A DNA stretch of 36,978 nucleotides from Bacteroidota bacterium (lineage in GTDB: Bacteria > Bacteroidota > Bacteroidia > Cytophagales > Thermoflexibacteraceae): contig RDXG01000201.1 of assembly GCA_004292785.1 (NCBI GenBank), forward strand, positions 1-36,978, given 5' to 3'. The notes beneath the pieces are model-generated. The model saw only the letters and a program-made list of their open reading frames with translations, had not been told where the DNA came from and searched no databases. Positions 15,029 through 25,300 of the stretch are shown one piece after another; the first letter of the stretch is position 1; the number at the start of each line of letters is the position of its first letter. The position numbers were made by a program, and so were the translations under genes.

Positions 15029-17473
15029 TTACAAATAATTTGCCACTCGAATCATATCCGCAAATACACCTGCAGCAGTAACTTCTGCACCTGCACCTGA
15101 TCCTTTGACTACCAAAGGGCGTTCAGGATAACGAGTCGTAGTAAAAGCAATGATATTATCACTACCAGAAAGCGAATAAAAAGGATGTTTTTGATCAACA
15201 GCTTGCAAAGAAATAATAGCTTTACCATTTTCTAGTTTGGCAATAAAGCGTAAAATTTTTCCTTCTTTTGCCGCTTCTGAACGCATTTGCTCAAAAACCT
15301 GATCGGTTTTTTCTAATTCTGCAAAGAAATCATCAACAGAATGAGCTTCATCACAATTTTTAGGTAAAAAACCTTCAATAGCCACATCATTAAACTCCAT
15401 TGGGAAACCTGCTTCTCTTGCCAAAATTAAAATTTTTCTTGCAACATCTGCACCACGTAAATCTTCACGCGGATCAGGTTCTGTGAAACCTAATTCTTTT
15501 GCTTTTTTGACTACTTGACTAAATTTCTTAGTTTCGTCAAAATTATTAAAAATATACGATAGTGTCCCTGACAACACTGCTTCTATTTTAATAATTTTAT
15601 CTCCACTACTAACCAAATCTCTAAGTGTACTAATCACAGGTAGAGCAGCCCCAACATTTGTTTCATACAAATAAATTACGTTGTGATTTTTAGCATTTGT
15701 TTTCAAACGCAAATATTGTTCGTAATTGCTAGAAGCCGCAATTTTGTTTGGTGTTACAATAGAAATGCTCGAAGCTAAGATTTTTTCGTAGGCTTCTGCA
15801 ACTATTTTACTGGCAGTATTGTCAATAAAAATAGAATTTAACATATTCAAAGCGGTCATGTCTTGTACAAAAGAATCCATGTCCATATTATATTCTGAAT
15901 TGTTTAAATCCTCTTTCCAAGTATTTTCATTTATTCCATCTGGACAGAAAAGGCGTTTTTTGCTGCTTGCAAGAGCAATAATTTTGAAGATTAAATTATA
16001 TTCTTTGAGCAAGTAATCTTTTTGTTTGATAATTTGATTAATCAATGTATTTCCAATCAAACCAACTCCCGTTATAAAAACATTTAAAGTTTTTACATCA
16101 GACACAAAAAAAGTTTGATGCAAAGCATTTAGGGCTTTACTTTCATTTTCTTTTTTGATCACAAAAGAAATATTGAGTTCAGACGAACCCTGCGCAATAG
16201 CCGAAATGCTGATTCCGTTTTTGCCCATAGCCGAAAATAATTTGCCTGCTAAACCTGCAGTTTTGCGCATATTTTCGCCTACAACAGCAATGATCGACAA
16301 ATTATATTCGACAATAACTTTGTCCAAATCACCTTCTTTTATTTCTCGGTTAAATTCTTTTTCGATGGTTGATTTGGCTTTTTCTGCATCTTCTGGCTTG
16401 ACTGCAAAACAGATTGAATGTTCAGAAGAGGCTTGTGTGATCAAAATTATGTTGATATTTTCGCGCGCGATTGCCCCAAATAAACGAGAAGAAATTCCTA
16501 CAATTCCTACCATTCCTCCGCCTTGCACTCTTAGCAAAGCAATGTTAGAAATAGAAGAAATGCCTTTAATAGCTTTTCCGTTTGGATTTATCTTGTTGCT
16601 AATAATTGTTCCTTTGAAAGAAGGATTAAAAGTATTTCTGATGCTGATCGGAATGTTGCTTCGCATGGCAGGCAACATGGTGGGCGGATAAATAACTTTT
16701 GCCCCAAAATGCGACATTTCCATAGCTTCAATATAAGTTAAAGAGTCTAAAGAAAACGCTTTTTTTACCTTTCGCGGGTCTGCTGTCATAACACCATCTA
16801 CGTCTGTCCAAATTTCCGCAACATCAACTTCTAAAGCTGCTGCAAAAATAGAGGCAGTATAGTCTGAACCTCCCCTACCCAAAGTCGTGCTAATTCCATT
16901 AATCGTAGAGCCTATAAATCCTGTTGCAATTTGTAAAGCAGGATTTTGTGCCAAATATTGGCGAATTTGTGGATTAGTGATTTCAAAATCTACTTCTGCT
17001 TCTCCAAAACGATCATTGGTTCTGACTACTTTGCGAGCATCTAAATATTGCGCATCTAATTGTGCATCTTTACAGGCTTCTGCTACAATATAACAAGAAA
17101 GTCTTTCTCCAAAACCAGATACGTAATCTAAGGTTCTCAGGCTTAGTTCTTTGACGTAGAAAATGCCTAAAAATACTTCTTCTAGTTCGTTTAAAGTATT
17201 TTTGACTTGTGCTAAAACGCTACTTTGTTTTTTGACATCAACCAAAGACCGTACAGCATCTAAGTGTATTTTCTCGATTTTTTCTAATTCTCGTTTATAG
17301 TTTTCATCAGAACTTGCAGCCATGTTGCTTATTTTAATCAGCTGGTCTGTGATACCTCCAAAAGCTGAACAAATTACTACTCTAGCTTCTTTGTCAGATT
17401 TTACAATATTTACAACATTACGTATTCTTTCTGCATTTTGAACAGAAGAGCCGCCAAATTTTAATACTTTCAT
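15029..17473 (-). CDS. thrA: Bifunctional aspartate kinase / homoserine dehydrogenase
   Basis: This 814-residue fused enzyme phosphorylates aspartate and reduces aspartate-semialdehyde to homoserine, feeding threonine and methionine synthesis. The start at 17473 (MKVLKFGGSSV) puts the kinase nucleotide-binding motif at residues 5-11; an in-frame ATG nine codons earlier (17500) would add a tail overlapping the promoter. Kinase motifs include GRGGSDYTAS and DVDGVMTADPRK, two ACT regulatory domains follow (about 315-455), and the dehydrogenase begins at VFITGVGLIGNTLI (about 460) and includes TPNK and GTLSYIFN. Length matches E. coli ThrA (820). It stands alone, without thrB or thrC nearby. Feedback inhibition by threonine is expected for the family. 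Confidence 0.96.
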   Translation of the reverse strand: MKVLKFGGSSVQNAERIRNVVNIVKSDKEARVVICSAFGGITDQLIKISNMAASSDENYKRELEKIEKIHLDAVRSLVDVKKQSSVLAQVKNTLNELEEVFLGIFYVKELSLRTLDYVSGFGERLSCYIVAEACKDAQLDAQYLDARKVVRTNDRFGEAEVDFEITNPQIRQYLAQNPALQIATGFIGSTINGISTTLGRGGSDYTASIFAAALEVDVAEIWTDVDGVMTADPRKVKKAFSLDSLTYIEAMEMSHFGAKVIYPPTMLPAMRSNIPISIRNTFNPSFKGTIISNKINPNGKAIKGISSISNIALLRVQGGGMVGIVGISSRLFGAIARENINIILITQASSEHSICFAVKPEDAEKAKSTIEKEFNREIKEGDLDKVIVEYNLSIIAVVGENMRKTAGLAGKLFSAMGKNGISISAIAQGSSELNISFVIKKENESKALNALHQTFFVSDVKTLNVFITGVGLIGNTLINQIIKQKDYLLKEYNLIFKIIALASSKKRLFCPDGINENTWKEDLNNSEYNMDMDSFVQDMTALNMLNSIFIDNTASKIVAEAYEKILASSISIVTPNKIAASSNYEQYLRLKTNAKNHNVIYLYETNVGAALPVISTLRDLVSSGDKIIKIEAVLSGTLSYIFNNFDETKKFSQVVKKAKELGFTEPDPREDLRGADVARKILILAREAGFPMEFNDVAIEGFLPKNCDEAHSVDDFFAELEKTDQVFEQMRSEAAKEGKILRFIAKLENGKAIISLQAVDQKHPFYSLSGSDNIIAFTTTRYPERPLVVKGSGAGAEVTAAGVFADMIRVANYL

Positions 17474-17497
17474 TATGGTTTTAATTTTTTGAACAGA

Positions 17498-17505
17498 CAA
17501 AATTA
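17498..17505 (-). promoter_or_regulatory. Candidate -7 element for thrA
   Basis: On the minus strand TAATTTTG (17505-17498) fits TAnnTTTG perfectly, about 25 bp upstream of the chosen start. No clear TTTG was found at the usual upstream distance, so only the -7 element is supported. The 192-bp spacer (17474-17665) otherwise holds AT-rich sequence with no attenuator-like hairpin that I can see. Confidence 0.4.
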
Positions 17506-17665
17506 TACAAAGAAAAAATTAAAAAGAATATAAAGTGAAAAAAATAAAATTTTTATTATTATTTTACTATTGTAAAAAGTCAAAGATTAAATTATCAATG
17601 TACGTAGTAATTGTTAAAAGTTAAATTATTATTACGCTGATAAATAAAAATAAAATACATAGAGT

Positions 17666-18766
17666 TTATTTATCTTGATATTTAGAAATTATGTCTAAGC
17701 AAACTTGTTTCCGATCTAGTTTATTGGTAGACGTTTGGGCAAATTTTTCTAAGTAGAAAATTTGTTTTGGGATTTCAAATTTATTCAATTTCTTTTTTAA
17801 GAGTGCTAAAAAAGAAATTTCGGTTTCTTGACTAAAAACCTTACTTTCAATTATCAAAATCAATTTTTGACCTAGCTTTTCATCTGATTTTCCTAAAATC
17901 ATTATTCTGTGAAAAAAATTATTTTTTACTAATAAAAGATTTATTTTTTGCTCTAACTCCTCGATTTGAATTTTTATTCCTCCACTATTGATCACATTGT
18001 CGATTCTTCCCAACCACTCAAAACGTTTAGAGTCAAGTATTTTTACTCTGTCGTTGGTTTGTATCTTTTCAAAATTGGTCATTGGTGCTTGAATTTCCAA
18101 ACATTCGTTTTCGTTTTGAGAAATTAGAACATTTGGTAAAATTTGGAAAAATGATTGTTTTTCCTGACCATTCAAACGTTTTAAAGCAATATGAGAAACA
18201 GTTTCTGTCATTCCATAAGTCAAAAAAACGGGGGATTTTATAATTTGTAATTTTTTTTCTAAAATGAGATTTACTTCAGCTCCTCCCAAAATAATGGCTT
18301 TTGTTTGGTTTAATATTTCAACTTTTTCGGGGCTTTCTTCTAAAATTGTTTGTATTTGTAAAGGAACAAAGGCTGCAAACTTGAAAGTAAAATCAAAATT
18401 TTTTAAGGGGTTCGAAGAAGGATCAGTCACTAAAATATTCATTTCTAGCAACAAAGCGCGCACCAGCATCATTTTTCCTGCTATAAAATTGGTATTTAGA
18501 CATATAAAAGCTGTGTCATTTTTTTCTAAATTTAATGCTTGAATAGTGGCTTGAGCGCTAGCCTCCATTTGTGATCGACGAATGTCTATAGCTTTGGGCG
18601 TGCCTGTCGAGCCAGAAGTAAAAAGTCTGAAAATTTGCTGATTTTCGAGCCATTGTTTACAAAAATATAAAGTTTGAGATTCGTTGTCATTGCCAAAATT
18701 TTGTATTTTTATAATCTCTGAAATTTGGTATATATTTTGACTTGTGAGAAATTTTATAGATGCCAT
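17666..18766 (-). CDS. menE: o-Succinylbenzoate-CoA ligase-like AMP-binding enzyme (short form)
   Basis: The 366-residue adenylate-forming enzyme carries FTSGSTGTPKAI (residues 49-60, P-loop-like motif), ILGGAEV, VFLTYGMTETVSHIAL, then FEWLGRIDNVINSGGIKIQIEE and KLDRKQ with the late catalytic lysine region. It is shorter than typical acyl-CoA synthetases (~500) because the N-terminal part is reduced, a form common for MenE in Bacteroidota. MenE activates o-succinylbenzoate with CoA in menaquinone synthesis. Its start abuts the stop of the histidine kinase gene (no gap), so the two are translated together. No other men genes are visible. Another carboxylic acid substrate is possible. Confidence 0.85.
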   Translation of the reverse strand: MASIKFLTSQNIYQISEIIKIQNFGNDNESQTLYFCKQWLENQQIFRLFTSGSTGTPKAIDIRRSQMEASAQATIQALNLEKNDTAFICLNTNFIAGKMMLVRALLLEMNILVTDPSSNPLKNFDFTFKFAAFVPLQIQTILEESPEKVEILNQTKAIILGGAEVNLILEKKLQIIKSPVFLTYGMTETVSHIALKRLNGQEKQSFFQILPNVLISQNENECLEIQAPMTNFEKIQTNDRVKILDSKRFEWLGRIDNVINSGGIKIQIEELEQKINLLLVKNNFFHRIMILGKSDEKLGQKLILIIESKVFSQETEISFLALLKKKLNKFEIPKQIFYLEKFAQTSTNKLDRKQVCLDIISKYQDK

Positions 18767-19798
18767 TTAAGAAAAAATCAAAGGGATTCTGACCTTAAAA
18801 AAATCTGTATTTTTAATAATTTCTACTTCTTGTTTGGTGAGCAAACCATATCGGTTTATGATATTTTGCAAACCAACCTTTGTAGATTTTTCAAAAATTG
18901 TCTTTTGTTGAATATTATTTTCTACGGAAACATATTGTTCATTTTCCTGTGTAATCTTAATTTTTAAAGGTTTTTCTTTGGAAACAACGTTGTGTTTGAT
19001 TGCATTTTCGACCAGCATTTGTAGGCTCAAAGGCGCTATTTGTTGTTGATACATATTTTTTGGGACTAGGTTTTCTATCTGTAAATTTTCCCTGAATCTG
19101 GTTTTATTTAAGAAGATGTAAGACTCCAAAAAATTCATTTCTTCTTCCAAACTTACCGTATTTTTGTTGCGATTGACCAACACATAACGATAAACATCAG
19201 AAAGTCGTTCTAAATATTCTTGAGCAGGATTATTTTCCTCCTCAATTAAAAAAGCAAGTGTATTTAAACTGTTGAATAAAAAATGTGGGTCGAGCTGATT
19301 TTTTAGTGCGTCTAATTGAGATTGTACATTTTCGCGCGCCAAAGATTCCGTTTGTTTTACATTTTCTTTCCAAGATTCAAAAAAATAAACACTTTCATAA
19401 ATTAAAGTGATGATTACTGTTGGAATGAGACTTTGTTTAAAACCCATCAAAAAAGGCATAGTGGCTTTTTCAGGATAAAATAGTGGACAAATGATATAAT
19501 CCAAAGTTATCGAAATAAAGAAAGTAACGATCAAACTAAGCAAGGCTTGACCAATAATGCGTTTTTTGGTTTGATTTAAAGAAAATAATCTTCTGAATTG
19601 AATAAAAATGGCACGATTTGCCTCCCAAATTGAAAAAGTAGCTAAGGTGCATATCCAAATATGACCCGACAAAGATGCCCAATCCTTTGCATAAAATTTG
19701 TCTGAATGAGAAGCAAAAAGGATCAAAATACTTACCAACGGCACTCCTATTATTCTTGCTTTTCTATCTTCAATAGTTATTTTCTTTTTCATTGTCAA
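18767..19798 (-). CDS. LytS-type sensor histidine kinase
   Basis: The 343-residue protein has four predicted membrane helices in its first 135 residues and a C-terminal kinase of the His_kinase (PF06580) class. The phosphorylated histidine is in LDPHFLFNSLNTLAFL (His162), the N-box is LQMLVENAIKHN (about 242-253) and a glycine box is VGLQNIINRYGLL. A few residues of the usual GxG ATP-lid are weak. No LytTR-type response regulator is adjacent, which is unusual for this class. Starts 6 bp after the TRAP permease gene and abuts menE. The alternative start is Met3 (19792). What it senses is unknown. Confidence 0.9.
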   Translation of the reverse strand: MTMKKKITIEDRKARIIGVPLVSILILFASHSDKFYAKDWASLSGHIWICTLATFSIWEANRAIFIQFRRLFSLNQTKKRIIGQALLSLIVTFFISITLDYIICPLFYPEKATMPFLMGFKQSLIPTVIITLIYESVYFFESWKENVKQTESLARENVQSQLDALKNQLDPHFLFNSLNTLAFLIEEENNPAQEYLERLSDVYRYVLVNRNKNTVSLEEEMNFLESYIFLNKTRFRENLQIENLVPKNMYQQQIAPLSLQMLVENAIKHNVVSKEKPLKIKITQENEQYVSVENNIQQKTIFEKSTKVGLQNIINRYGLLTKQEVEIIKNTDFFKVRIPLIFS

Positions 19799-19804
19799 AT
19801 AATT

Positions 19805-20302
19805 TTATTTTTTTAAAATAACTTGTAAAGAGCTTATAATCAAAGAAGTAGCTTGCAATAATAAGGTAAATAAGCCCAAAGGAATACAAGCCTTTATCAG
19901 ATAACGAAAAGGCAAACCATTTGGATCGGCAGAAACCTCATTCATGAAAAAAGAATTTAAAACATAATTCCAAGAACTATAAATTCCGATTATACAAAGT
20001 GGAAAAAGGAACAGGATAGTACCAAATAAATTGATCAAAGCCTTCGTTTGTGCTGAAAAACGTGCATAAAAAACATCAACTCTTACATGGCGATCATGAC
20101 GAAGTGTATAACCTGCGCCAAACAAAAAAATCAGCGAAAATAAATGCCATTCCAATTCAACTACCCAAGCACTGGATTCGTTCAACAGATAACGCAATAG
20201 CACGTCAGTACAAACCAAAATTACCATTATCGTAGAAAACCATGCCACCACTTTGCCAAAAAACTCACTTATATTATCTATAAAATGAACATATTTTTGC
20301 AT
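19805..20302 (-). CDS. TRAP transporter small permease (DctQ family)
   Basis: The 165-residue protein has four hydrophobic helices, with the family's VLLRYLLNESSAWVVELEWHLF, FGAGYTLRHDRHVRVDVFY and FLFPLCIIGIYSSW blocks. DctQ is the small membrane subunit of tripartite ATP-independent transporters, which import carboxylates and related solutes using a periplasmic binding protein and a large permease (DctM). Neither DctM nor DctP is next to it in this window, so the rest may be elsewhere or upstream of this operon was lost. It is the first gene of a tight operon with the histidine kinase and menE genes. No FKBP coupling: a hairpin lies between this gene and the FKBP gene upstream. Confidence 0.9.
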   Translation of the reverse strand: MQKYVHFIDNISEFFGKVVAWFSTIMVILVCTDVLLRYLLNESSAWVVELEWHLFSLIFLFGAGYTLRHDRHVRVDVFYARFSAQTKALINLFGTILFLFPLCIIGIYSSWNYVLNSFFMNEVSADPNGLPFRYLIKACIPLGLFTLLLQATSLIISSLQVILKK

Positions 20303-20317
20303 ATATTTTTATTTTTG

Positions 20318-20357
20318 ATCAACCTTTATAAGGTTTAAAAGACTTATAAAGGTTGAT
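20318..20357 (-). terminator. Hairpin at the end of the FKBP lipoprotein gene
   Basis: ATCAACCTTTATAAG (20318-20332) pairs perfectly with CTTATAAAGGTTGAT (20343-20357) around a ten-base loop, 2 bp past the FKBP stop. The minus-strand tail is A-rich, not T-rich, so termination efficiency is uncertain; it may mainly protect the mRNA end. Confidence 0.55.
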
Positions 20358-20359
20358 AT

Positions 20360-21220
20360 TTATTGAACTCTAAGCAATTCCATTTCAAAAACCAAAGGGG
20401 TATATGGCGGAATGCCATTATTTCCTGATGCTCCGTAAGCCAAAAAAGAAGGAATAAGTAAAATACCTTTTTCTCCGTTTTTCATTAGAGGAATTCCCTG
20501 TTCCCAACCTTGAATAACCGATCTTGCTCCTAAAACTATCGTTAGATTTCCAGTATCAAAATTGGAATCAGTCAAAAATTTTCCTGTGTATTTTACAGTT
20601 ACAGAATTTCCTTCTTTTGGCTTATCTCCTGTACCTACTTGGGTTACGACATAATAAATTCCGTTTTCAGAACGAATAGCAGTTAATTTTTTGGCAGCCA
20701 AATATTTTTTTATTTTCTCCTCCTCAAAAATTCTTTGTTCATTCTCGTTTCGCGAGGCTTTAACCTCGACATCTACTCTCACAGGCGAATAAGCGGGGAT
20801 ATTCACTCCTCCCAATGCCCCTCCACTACTTCCAAAAGCATAATTAGGCGACAAAATAAATTGGGCTTTTTCTCCAACTTTGGTATAGGTAACTCCCTCT
20901 GCAATGCCCGCAAAAAAAGCTCCTGTTTTAGGTTGAAAAGAATAGCTGGTATCTTGGGCAAACTTTAAACCGTTCAATAAGTAACTTGAATAAGAAATTT
21001 CGACCACCTCGTCGGCTGAAACTTCTTTTCCTGTGCCAACTGTTTGGGGAATGTAATAAATTCCTGCCGTTTTTTGAATGGCTTTTGAATTCAAATTGTT
21101 TTTAGTCAAATAATCTTTGATCGCAGAATCTGCTTGATCCAAGCGTTTTTGAAGTTCTGGCTCACCTAAACAAGAGGTCATCATTAAAAGCAAAGCAACA
21201 AAAAAATGTATTTTTTTCAT
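20360..21220 (-). CDS. Tandem-domain FKBP-type peptidyl-prolyl isomerase lipoprotein
   Basis: The 286-residue product starts MKKIHFFVALLLMMTSC, a lipoprotein signal with the lipidated Cys17. Two FKBP domains follow: the first (about 60-155) is divergent but has GVTYTKVGEKAQFILSPNYAFG, and the second (about 190-286) has the classical VTVKYTGKFLTDSNFDTG, VIQGWEQGIPLMKNGEKG and LAYGASGNNGIPPYTPL. These enzymes catalyse proline isomerisation during folding of exported proteins, here probably on the periplasmic face of the outer membrane. FKBP lipoproteins such as GldI serve gliding motility in some Bacteroidota, but this two-domain build does not show that. Lies 33 bp after the nrnA-like gene and may be cotranscribed with it. 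Confidence 0.9.
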   Translation of the reverse strand: MKKIHFFVALLLMMTSCLGEPELQKRLDQADSAIKDYLTKNNLNSKAIQKTAGIYYIPQTVGTGKEVSADEVVEISYSSYLLNGLKFAQDTSYSFQPKTGAFFAGIAEGVTYTKVGEKAQFILSPNYAFGSSGGALGGVNIPAYSPVRVDVEVKASRNENEQRIFEEEKIKKYLAAKKLTAIRSENGIYYVVTQVGTGDKPKEGNSVTVKYTGKFLTDSNFDTGNLTIVLGARSVIQGWEQGIPLMKNGEKGILLIPSFLAYGASGNNGIPPYTPLVFEMELLRVQ

Positions 21221-21253
21221 AATAAAAAAATAAAATAAAAATAAAATCCTTTT

Positions 21254-22273
21254 TTAAGCCTCTAACAAAATATTTTGATAAATTGGCAATAAACGTTCAA
21301 ATTGGGCAACTGTTTCTGCTAAACTCAACATAGACTTCCCTCCTGCTGCGTTTCTATGTCCTCCTCCGTTGAAATGTTTGTTTGCAAATTCATTAACCGA
21401 AAAATTACCAAAAGAACGAAAAGAAATTCTAATACAGTCTGGTTTTTCCATCATAATTGCTGCAAAACAAATATCTTTTAAAGAAAGTGCATAATTTACA
21501 ATTCCCTCAGTATCACCTGTTTTGTGGTTAAAACTACGAAGTTCTTGCGAAGTAATGGCAAAATAAGCGGTTTTGTATTCAGGTTTAACAATTAGTTTTT
21601 CTTGCAAAGCAAAACCCAAAAATTTGAGTCTGTCCACAGAATTATTATCGTAAATATTTCGATGAACTTGGGCAGCTTTAATTCCAATCGTCATCAAATC
21701 GGCAATCACCATGTGAACTTTTGGCGAAGTGCTAGGAAATTTGAACGAACCTGTGTCAGTAAGCACGCCTGCATAAATTGCTTCTGCAATAGGAATGTCT
21801 AACAAATGTTTGTCCCCCATGTCGATGATCAGATCGTACACCAATTCTGCGGTGGCAGACGCTTTTACGTCCCAAAATTCGATGTCTGCAAATTTGGTAT
21901 TTCCTTGATGGTGGTCAAGCAAAACTTTGGTTGCTTTGGCATATCGAATGGGTTTATCCATGGGTTCAATTCTTTTCAAATCCGAGAAATCCAAACAAAA
22001 AATCACTTCGGCTTCCGCAATGATTTTGTTGGAAATTTCCATACTTTTTTGGCTTTGATCGTATTGAATGACGTGATCGTTTCCGTTCATCCAAGCCAAA
22101 AAATCGGGATAGTCAGTAGGCGTGATCACCTGCACCTGATGTCCATATTTTTTCAGATAGCCCCACAAAGCCAAAGAAGAACCTAAGGCATCTGCGTCAG
22201 GTTTTTGGTGTGTGGTAATTACAATTTTTTTGGGTGTTCGAAGTAATTCCTTCAAACGACTGATAGCTTGCAT
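21254..22273 (-). CDS. nrnA: NrnA-type DHH phosphoesterase (oligoribonuclease / pAp phosphatase)
   Basis: The 339-residue DHH-DHHA1 protein degrades short RNA fragments and dephosphorylates 3'-phosphoadenosine 5'-phosphate in family members, in the cytosol. Metal-binding motifs are THQKPDADALGSSLAL (His22, Asp26, Asp28), FCLDFSDL (Asp95) and LLDHHQGN (Asp120, His121, His122); the DHHA1 substrate loop is FNGGGHRNAAGG near the C-terminus. Length fits NrnA. The closest alternative is a c-di-AMP phosphodiesterase-like stand-alone DHH enzyme. First gene of a likely two-gene unit with the FKBP gene. Confidence 0.9.
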   Translation of the reverse strand: MQAISRLKELLRTPKKIVITTHQKPDADALGSSLALWGYLKKYGHQVQVITPTDYPDFLAWMNGNDHVIQYDQSQKSMEISNKIIAEAEVIFCLDFSDLKRIEPMDKPIRYAKATKVLLDHHQGNTKFADIEFWDVKASATAELVYDLIIDMGDKHLLDIPIAEAIYAGVLTDTGSFKFPSTSPKVHMVIADLMTIGIKAAQVHRNIYDNNSVDRLKFLGFALQEKLIVKPEYKTAYFAITSQELRSFNHKTGDTEGIVNYALSLKDICFAAIMMEKPDCIRISFRSFGNFSVNEFANKHFNGGGHRNAAGGKSMLSLAETVAQFERLLPIYQNILLEA

Positions 22274-22361
22274 GAAAAGACAGATAAATTTTAGGCAAAT
22301 TTGGAAAAATTAAAGTAGAATAACAACGCAAAAGAAATAAAAGATTTCGAAAAGCTATTTT

Positions 22362-22393
22362 TTTGTAGCACAACATTAATTTTGTGCTACAAA
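22362..22393. other. Perfect hairpin downstream of the TolB-like/barrel gene
   Basis: TTTGTAGCACAA (22362-22373) pairs with TTGTGCTACAAA (22382-22393). It lies 5 bp past the stop of the minus-strand gene, but the minus-strand tail is A-rich, so it may not be a simple terminator. The TGTAGCACA word is shared with the start of the large inverted repeat at 32921. Confidence 0.5.
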
Positions 22394-22398
22394 CAACA

Positions 22399-25300
22399 CT
22401 AAAAATCATAACCTAAAGTCCAATAATATTGTGCAGAGCTAATAATTTGATCATCAACTCCCCAAGCCACATCAAATTTTGTAAAATAACCCAAAACTGT
22501 TGTCCTCACTCCTGCCCCATAAGACATCAAAAAAGGATTTTTGAAATTAGATACTTTTGCAAAAAAAGGTTTGGTTTCAATTTCTATCGTATTTAAAGAG
22601 TTTTCACGGTTGAACGGACTCACGCCTGTCCAACAAGAACCCACATCTGTAAAGGCAATAAATTGAAGGTTTCTAAAAAAATTAGAAGTAAGTCCCACAT
22701 TTTTTAACAAAGGCAAAATAGACATTCTGATTTCGGCATTGAACAAAATATAATTATTTCCGAACAATTTGTTATAATTAAAGCCTCTCAAACCTGTAAT
22801 ATATTGTGTGAACAACAAATCCGAATAATCATTAGCGGGCAAACTTGCATTTGGATACAAGGGGTCTTTGTTTGGCAATGGGTCTTCTTTGAACGAAATC
22901 CAATTACTCATGCCACCCAAACGATAATTTTTACGAGAATTTCCAAAAAAAGTACCATAAGAAAGACGACTTGCAAACATAAAAGCTCTCCCTAATTGTT
23001 TATAAACTCGCAAATCAACAGCAAGATTACCAAAACTTTTTTCGTCTTTTCCTAAACCTGTATAGTTTTCATAAGAAACTTTAAATTTAATGCCGTTCAT
23101 CATATTCAGACTTGTAACCACACTATTGTCAAATATAAATTCGGCACTAAAACCACCATAAGACACATTTTGATCTGGAATACTTTGGATATTTGGCACA
23201 AAAGGACTCGATACTGAAAAGGAAGTGCTTGCCAAAAATGGCGAAAATCTTAAACTAGAAGCCACACTCAAAGGATAGGTAATTGAAGCAATTGCCTTAT
23301 TTAACACATAACGCTGCGCAAAAGCCTGAAATTCTTTGCGCAAAGAACTTCGCTCTGCCCTAAAACGATAATCAAATCTGCCTTTCAAATAGTCGTACTC
23401 GACATAAGTTGCACTGTTTGCAAGATTTGTAAAATTGAAAATTCCTGCCTTAACCTTATGATTTTCAAGCACGTCACTAATGCTTCCTTCCAAAACCAAA
23501 CCCCAATCTCTCAACGGATCAATGACAGGATAAAAGTTGGTATTAGCCACTCCAAATTGTGTTTCATAACTTTTTGGGTTGCCAAAACTGGTTAATTTAT
23601 TCACATTATATTGATCTATTTGTGCCAAAGGATTATAATCTTTCAGCAATTTTTTGCGTTTTGGCTTGCTTATGGTAGCATCAAATTGATAATTGTCGGT
23701 ATCTACTTCATCAACCATCACAGCAATAGTTTTTATGCTGTCAATTTTGGGTTCTTCTACTTCAATTTCTTTGTTTTTGGCTACCTCTTTTTCTTGTTTC
23801 TCCTGATTTTTTTTCTTTGCTTTATTTATGCTCAACTGCCTAAAATCCAAAATTTGTTGGCGAACTGTTTTTTGGGTAAAAAAGCTTTGATTAACATCAA
23901 AATCGGAAACAAAAATTTGATCTTTACCTTTAAAAAACATAATTTGAGCAAGTTTTTTGCCTATAAAATCATAATTTTGCAAACTGTATTCAAAATTACT
24001 AATCTGTGTGCTAATTTGCTCTGTCAAATCGTAGCGAAATAAATTGACAATTCCACGCTGGTCACTCAAAAACAAAATGTAGTTTTCGTTAATTGGTAAA
24101 GGTTTGCTGTCATTACTCAAAGTATTCGTAATTCTTTGAAGTCTTTTTTCCTGACTTTTATACAAAAAAATATTAAATCGGTCTGAAATTTCGATATTTT
24201 TTTGTAAGAAAACCAAACTATCATTCAAACGATTCGAAGTAAAAACAACATCTCTCGAATTGCGTAAATAATGCGGGTGTAGATCATCATATTCGTCATT
24301 GCTAAGTTGGTTAATTGACTTAGAAACCAAACTGTATTCATAAATATCGCTTTTTCCATGATTTTCTGCACTCATCACCAACCAATTTCCGTCATCTGAA
24401 ACATCTAGGTCTTCAATGTGTTCAAATTCATTAAAAACCCTTTCAATTCTTGCTTTTTGACCAATTTTATACAACCAAAGTGTATTTTTGCCTTTTTTTG
24501 CATCAATAATTGCCAGAGTTTCATTGTCTTTCCACGAAATAAGCGGAATATTTAAGTCAAAATCTTGATTAATCACTTTATATCCACCCGAAAAAATAGT
24601 TTTTTCAGCTTTGCTGATCAAATTTTTAAGTCTGACCCGATAACGCCCTTTTTTGTTTTCGGTATAAGCAACCCATTCGCCTTTTGGCTGAATTTTTACG
24701 TGATTGTAAAAAGTATTTTTTTTGTTGTATTCCAATTTTTGGCGTTCATTGGGCTTTTGGTGATCTTTTTCTAAACTATCAAATTGTTTGAGGTAATAAT
24801 TTTTCCATTTTTTCAGAAAATCATCAAATTCCAAACCCAAAGTATTCCTAAAACTTGCTTCTTCGTCTCTAACAATTCTGGTCAAATTCATGATGCTTGC
24901 CACATTCGACGAGCCATATTCTTCTGCAACAAAATTCCAAATGGACTGCCCTACCCTTTGCGCATCTTTTCCTTCCAAATTTGACAATTTGACAATTTTT
25001 CGGTTCAATAGCATATCTCGCATATAATCGTCAAGTTCCAAACTCCAACCTTCCGCTGTATAAGCCGAAGCTCCCGACAAAAACCATTCTGGCAAAACCA
25101 ATAAATAAGCACTTTGCAAACGTTCTTTGAGGTTTCCGCCATACATCATTTGGGCGATCAAAACATTGGTGATGCCTTGTGTAAGCATTTTTTTGAAAGA
25201 AGCCTTATGACCTGTAAACGCCACTTCTACTTCGGGTTTGAAAAAATCGGTTTGTCCGCCAATAGCAAAATCTTGCTGTGAAAGCCCGATATTGCTTTGA

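Noticed and set aside
16155-16691. 178-residue plus-strand ORF inside thrA
   Set aside because: It is antisense to the conserved ACT/kinase region of thrA, which has full motifs on the other strand.
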